NCBI GenBank assembly: GCA_023246535.1
Contig: JAHFIF010000072.1
Location: 1-6,132, forward strand
DNA: 6,132 nucleotides
Origin: a bacterium
Lineage (GTDB): Bacteria > Patescibacteriota > Patescibacteriia > CAIQCM01
Direction of reading: 5' to 3'
The translations under genes were made by a program, and so were the position numbers. The notes under the pieces were generated by a model. The model was not told where the DNA came from, made no database searches, and saw nothing but the letters and a program-made list of their open reading frames with translations. Of this stretch, positions 4,347-6,132 are shown in pieces (the first letter of the stretch is position 1; every line of letters starts with the position of its first letter).

Positions 4347-6132
4347 ATGTCTCCCGCCAAAGCCGAACGAATCCATCCGTCGGAAGCCGAAATCGCGCCG
4401 TCAGTTCCGGAGACTGATTCGGTTAACGAATATAACCGGGCTGATCGTTTTCGTTTTGCTTTGCTGCAACGGGCGCTTCAAGAGCAATTGCAAACCGAAG
4501 CGCAGGAAGTCAGCGACACGGCGGATACGATCGTCGGCGTCGCCGGGCCGTTGGGATTGAACGAGGCCGAGGCGGCCAAGAACGATGCGGTCCTGGAAGC
4601 GGCCTTTCACATGAAGAACGACGAAGCGGCGCTGATCGAAGAATTGAATAAAGAAATAGCCGAGGCGGGCGCGGCGGAGGAAAAGCAAAAGCGCGAATTG
4701 ATCACCGACTTCGACCGGCTCGACCCGGCCCGCGAAGCCATGCTGGCCGCTTCCCGCGAAGTGGCGCGGCTTGAGGCCGGGATCGCCAAAGGCAGGAATA
4801 CGGCCGAGGACCGGGCGATGCTTGGGGAGGCGCGCCGCGAATATAAAGCCAAGCGTCTGGAATACGTCGGCGAGAATTTGACGCGCTTTGCCGATGCACA
4901 GCGCCAGCAGATCGAAGCCAAGCGCGAATTTTTGGAAAAGAAAAAAGGCCTGGGCGCCGGCATTTATCGGACTTACGAGAAAATGGGGCAAATGAATTTG
5001 GAAGCTTTGGGCTGGAAGCCGGAGGGCAAGGTGGCCGGTTTTATCGCCAAAAAAGTTTCTTTGAAGACGGTCATTCCGGTCGCGCTCTTGGCCGGCGGTT
5101 TGGCGCTGGGCGCCGGCACGGCCGTTGGCGCGGGCGCGCTTTTGGGCCGGCGGATTTTGGCCGGCCCGATGGCCGGAATGGGTTTTTACGGCGGGATGAG
5201 GAATTTGTCCGAAGGCCGGATGTCCAAGGCGTTGAAGGCGGAAAAGATCGAAAAAATGGACATTGATGAAACGCGCCAACGCATGGACAGGGTTGCCGGA
5301 TATTTGTTGCTCGAAGGGAAAAGTCCAACCGAGAATAAAGCCTACCTCCAGCTTGAGGCGCGTTTTATCGCTTTGGCGGAAAAGGAAAAAAATGAGCTTA
5401 AAAGCAAAGGGGAATGGGACGGAAAGCAGAAGATGAAAGAAGCCGTGGAAAGAGCGGATGTGCGCCGGGAAAAGGCCTATCAGGCGGCGAAGCGCGGCGA
5501 CAACGTTAAAAAAGGACTTGGCGCGGCGCTCGGCGCTTTGACCGGTTCCGGCGCCTTGGCCCATGTTTTTGGCGGCGTGACGCGCTGGTTCGGCGAAATA
5601 TTCGGCGCGGCCAAAGGCGGCGCCAAAGTTGCGGCGCAAGGCGCTCTCGAGTCGCATGCTCCGTCCGCCGATGTTGCCCAACCGGCCGTTGAAGCGCCGG
5701 ACGCATCCGGCGGCACAGCGCATCCGGCCGAAACATCGCATCCGCGCGTTGAGCGTCCCAAGCATGTCGCTTCGCGCGGCGCCGGCAACCGCGTCGCTCG
5801 CGCGCCGCGCGCCGTTCGCGCTCCTTCGCCAACCGCCGCCGCCACACCGAAGCTGTCCGCGCTTGAGCCGCCGCCGGCGTCCGAACCGGCCTACGGCGTT
5901 GCCCGCAGCGGCGCCAAGGTTGCCGGCTTCCGCGCGGAGACGCCGGTCCATCCGGCTGCGCCAGCCCCTGAACACGCGCCGTCAACCGAAGCGCGCATGC
6001 GGCCGAAAGGACCGTCAGCCGAAGATCTGCGGGTCGCATCAACGGAGACATCGCGTCCGAACGTTGCAGAAACGCAGCCTCCAAAAACGGTTGAAACGCC
6101 GCGCGAGACATTGAAGCCGTCCGAAGCGTATT
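4347..6132 (+). CDS. Large coiled-coil / hydrophobic-segment / Pro-Ala-rich protein, open at the right edge
   Basis: The frame starting at ATG 4347 runs 595 codons to the window end without a stop, so the gene is 3'-partial. It begins seven bases after the previous TAA, behind an AT-rich tract (TTAAAATTTTT). Order of regions: residues 1-35 polar; 36-215 charged helices with coiled-coil character (for example 90-120 and 130-200); 241-267 a hydrophobic Gly/Ala-rich segment beginning TVIPVALLAGG with repeated GxxxG-type spacing, followed by RR and a second weakly hydrophobic stretch (271-284); 291-385 a charged helical region; 388-430 a second Gly/Ala-rich segment containing TRWFGEIFG that looks amphipathic; 435-595 a disordered tail rich in Pro, Ala, Glu, Arg and His. 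I see no signal peptide, enzyme motif or cell-wall anchor in the visible part. It may be a membrane-associated scaffold with its N-terminal coiled coil in the cytoplasm; topology and function are inference. The family is not recognised. Confidence 0.88.
   Translation, partial: MSPAKAERIHPSEAEIAPSVPETDSVNEYNRADRFRFALLQRALQEQLQTEAQEVSDTADTIVGVAGPLGLNEAEAAKNDAVLEAAFHMKNDEAALIEELNKEIAEAGAAEEKQKRELITDFDRLDPAREAMLAASREVARLEAGIAKGRNTAEDRAMLGEARREYKAKRLEYVGENLTRFADAQRQQIEAKREFLEKKKGLGAGIYRTYEKMGQMNLEALGWKPEGKVAGFIAKKVSLKTVIPVALLAGGLALGAGTAVGAGALLGRRILAGPMAGMGFYGGMRNLSEGRMSKALKAEKIEKMDIDETRQRMDRVAGYLLLEGKSPTENKAYLQLEARFIALAEKEKNELKSKGEWDGKQKMKEAVERADVRREKAYQAAKRGDNVKKGLGAALGALTGSGALAHVFGGVTRWFGEIFGAAKGGAKVAAQGALESHAPSADVAQPAVEAPDASGGTAHPAETSHPRVERPKHVASRGAGNRVARAPRAVRAPSPTAAATPKLSALEPPPASEPAYGVARSGAKVAGFRAETPVHPAAPAPEHAPSTEARMRPKGPSAEDLRVASTETSRPNVAETQPPKTVETPRETLKPSEAY

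Noticed and set aside
4401..5975. A 524-codon minus-strand open frame
   Set aside because: It lies opposite the plus-strand gene starting at 4347, whose start, operon spacing and helical composition are far more convincing. The minus-strand product is dominated by Arg, Gly, Phe and Ala in patterns typical of the complement of GC-rich Ala/Glu/Lys codons, and all its neighbours are on the + strand.

Overview
All supported genes in this window lie on the + strand. The sequence is GC-rich by eye and densely packed, and I see no tRNA, rRNA, CRISPR array or insertion sequence. The layout of small hypothetical genes around one housekeeping helicase, together with a short acidic protein that resembles DUF5663, suggests a Candidate Phyla Radiation (Patescibacteria) bacterium. 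That placement is an inference from recalled family distribution and could be wrong. TAA, TAG and TGA all appear as plausible stop codons, so the standard bacterial code fits.

Layout: (a) 1-873, the end of an unrecognised helical gene that is open at the left edge of the window and is closed by a strong intrinsic terminator (886-918). (b) 919-1017, a non-coding gap with four tandem degenerate heptamers and a possible promoter very close to the next ATG. (c) 1018-3138, a complete UvrD/PcrA/Rep-type SF1A DNA helicase. Fourteen bases later comes (d) 3153-3755, a 200-residue protein with the His/Asp signature of the zinc-dependent phospholipase C fold, probably co-transcribed with the helicase. 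(e) 3756-3834, a short gap with a perfect TATAAT box. (f) 3835-4143, a DUF5663-like acidic helical protein; 4148-4339, a 63-residue coiled-coil protein; and 4347 to the right edge, a large gene of at least 595 codons. These last three genes are spaced 4-7 bases apart and look like one operon.

The last gene has no stop codon inside the window, so a search for closed reading frames misses it. A long minus-strand frame (4401-5975) is only its shadow. The gene encodes an N-terminal coiled-coil region, one Gly/Ala-rich hydrophobic segment, a second charged helical region, a second Gly-rich amphipathic segment and a long Pro/Ala/Glu/Arg-rich tail. I recognise no family in it.

The most interesting points are the DUF5663-like / coiled-coil / membrane-protein operon of unknown role, the phospholipase-C-like protein that appears to keep only part of the metal site and has no signal peptide, and the general lack of well-spaced Shine-Dalgarno sequences before the starts. 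None of these is proven to be a new system.
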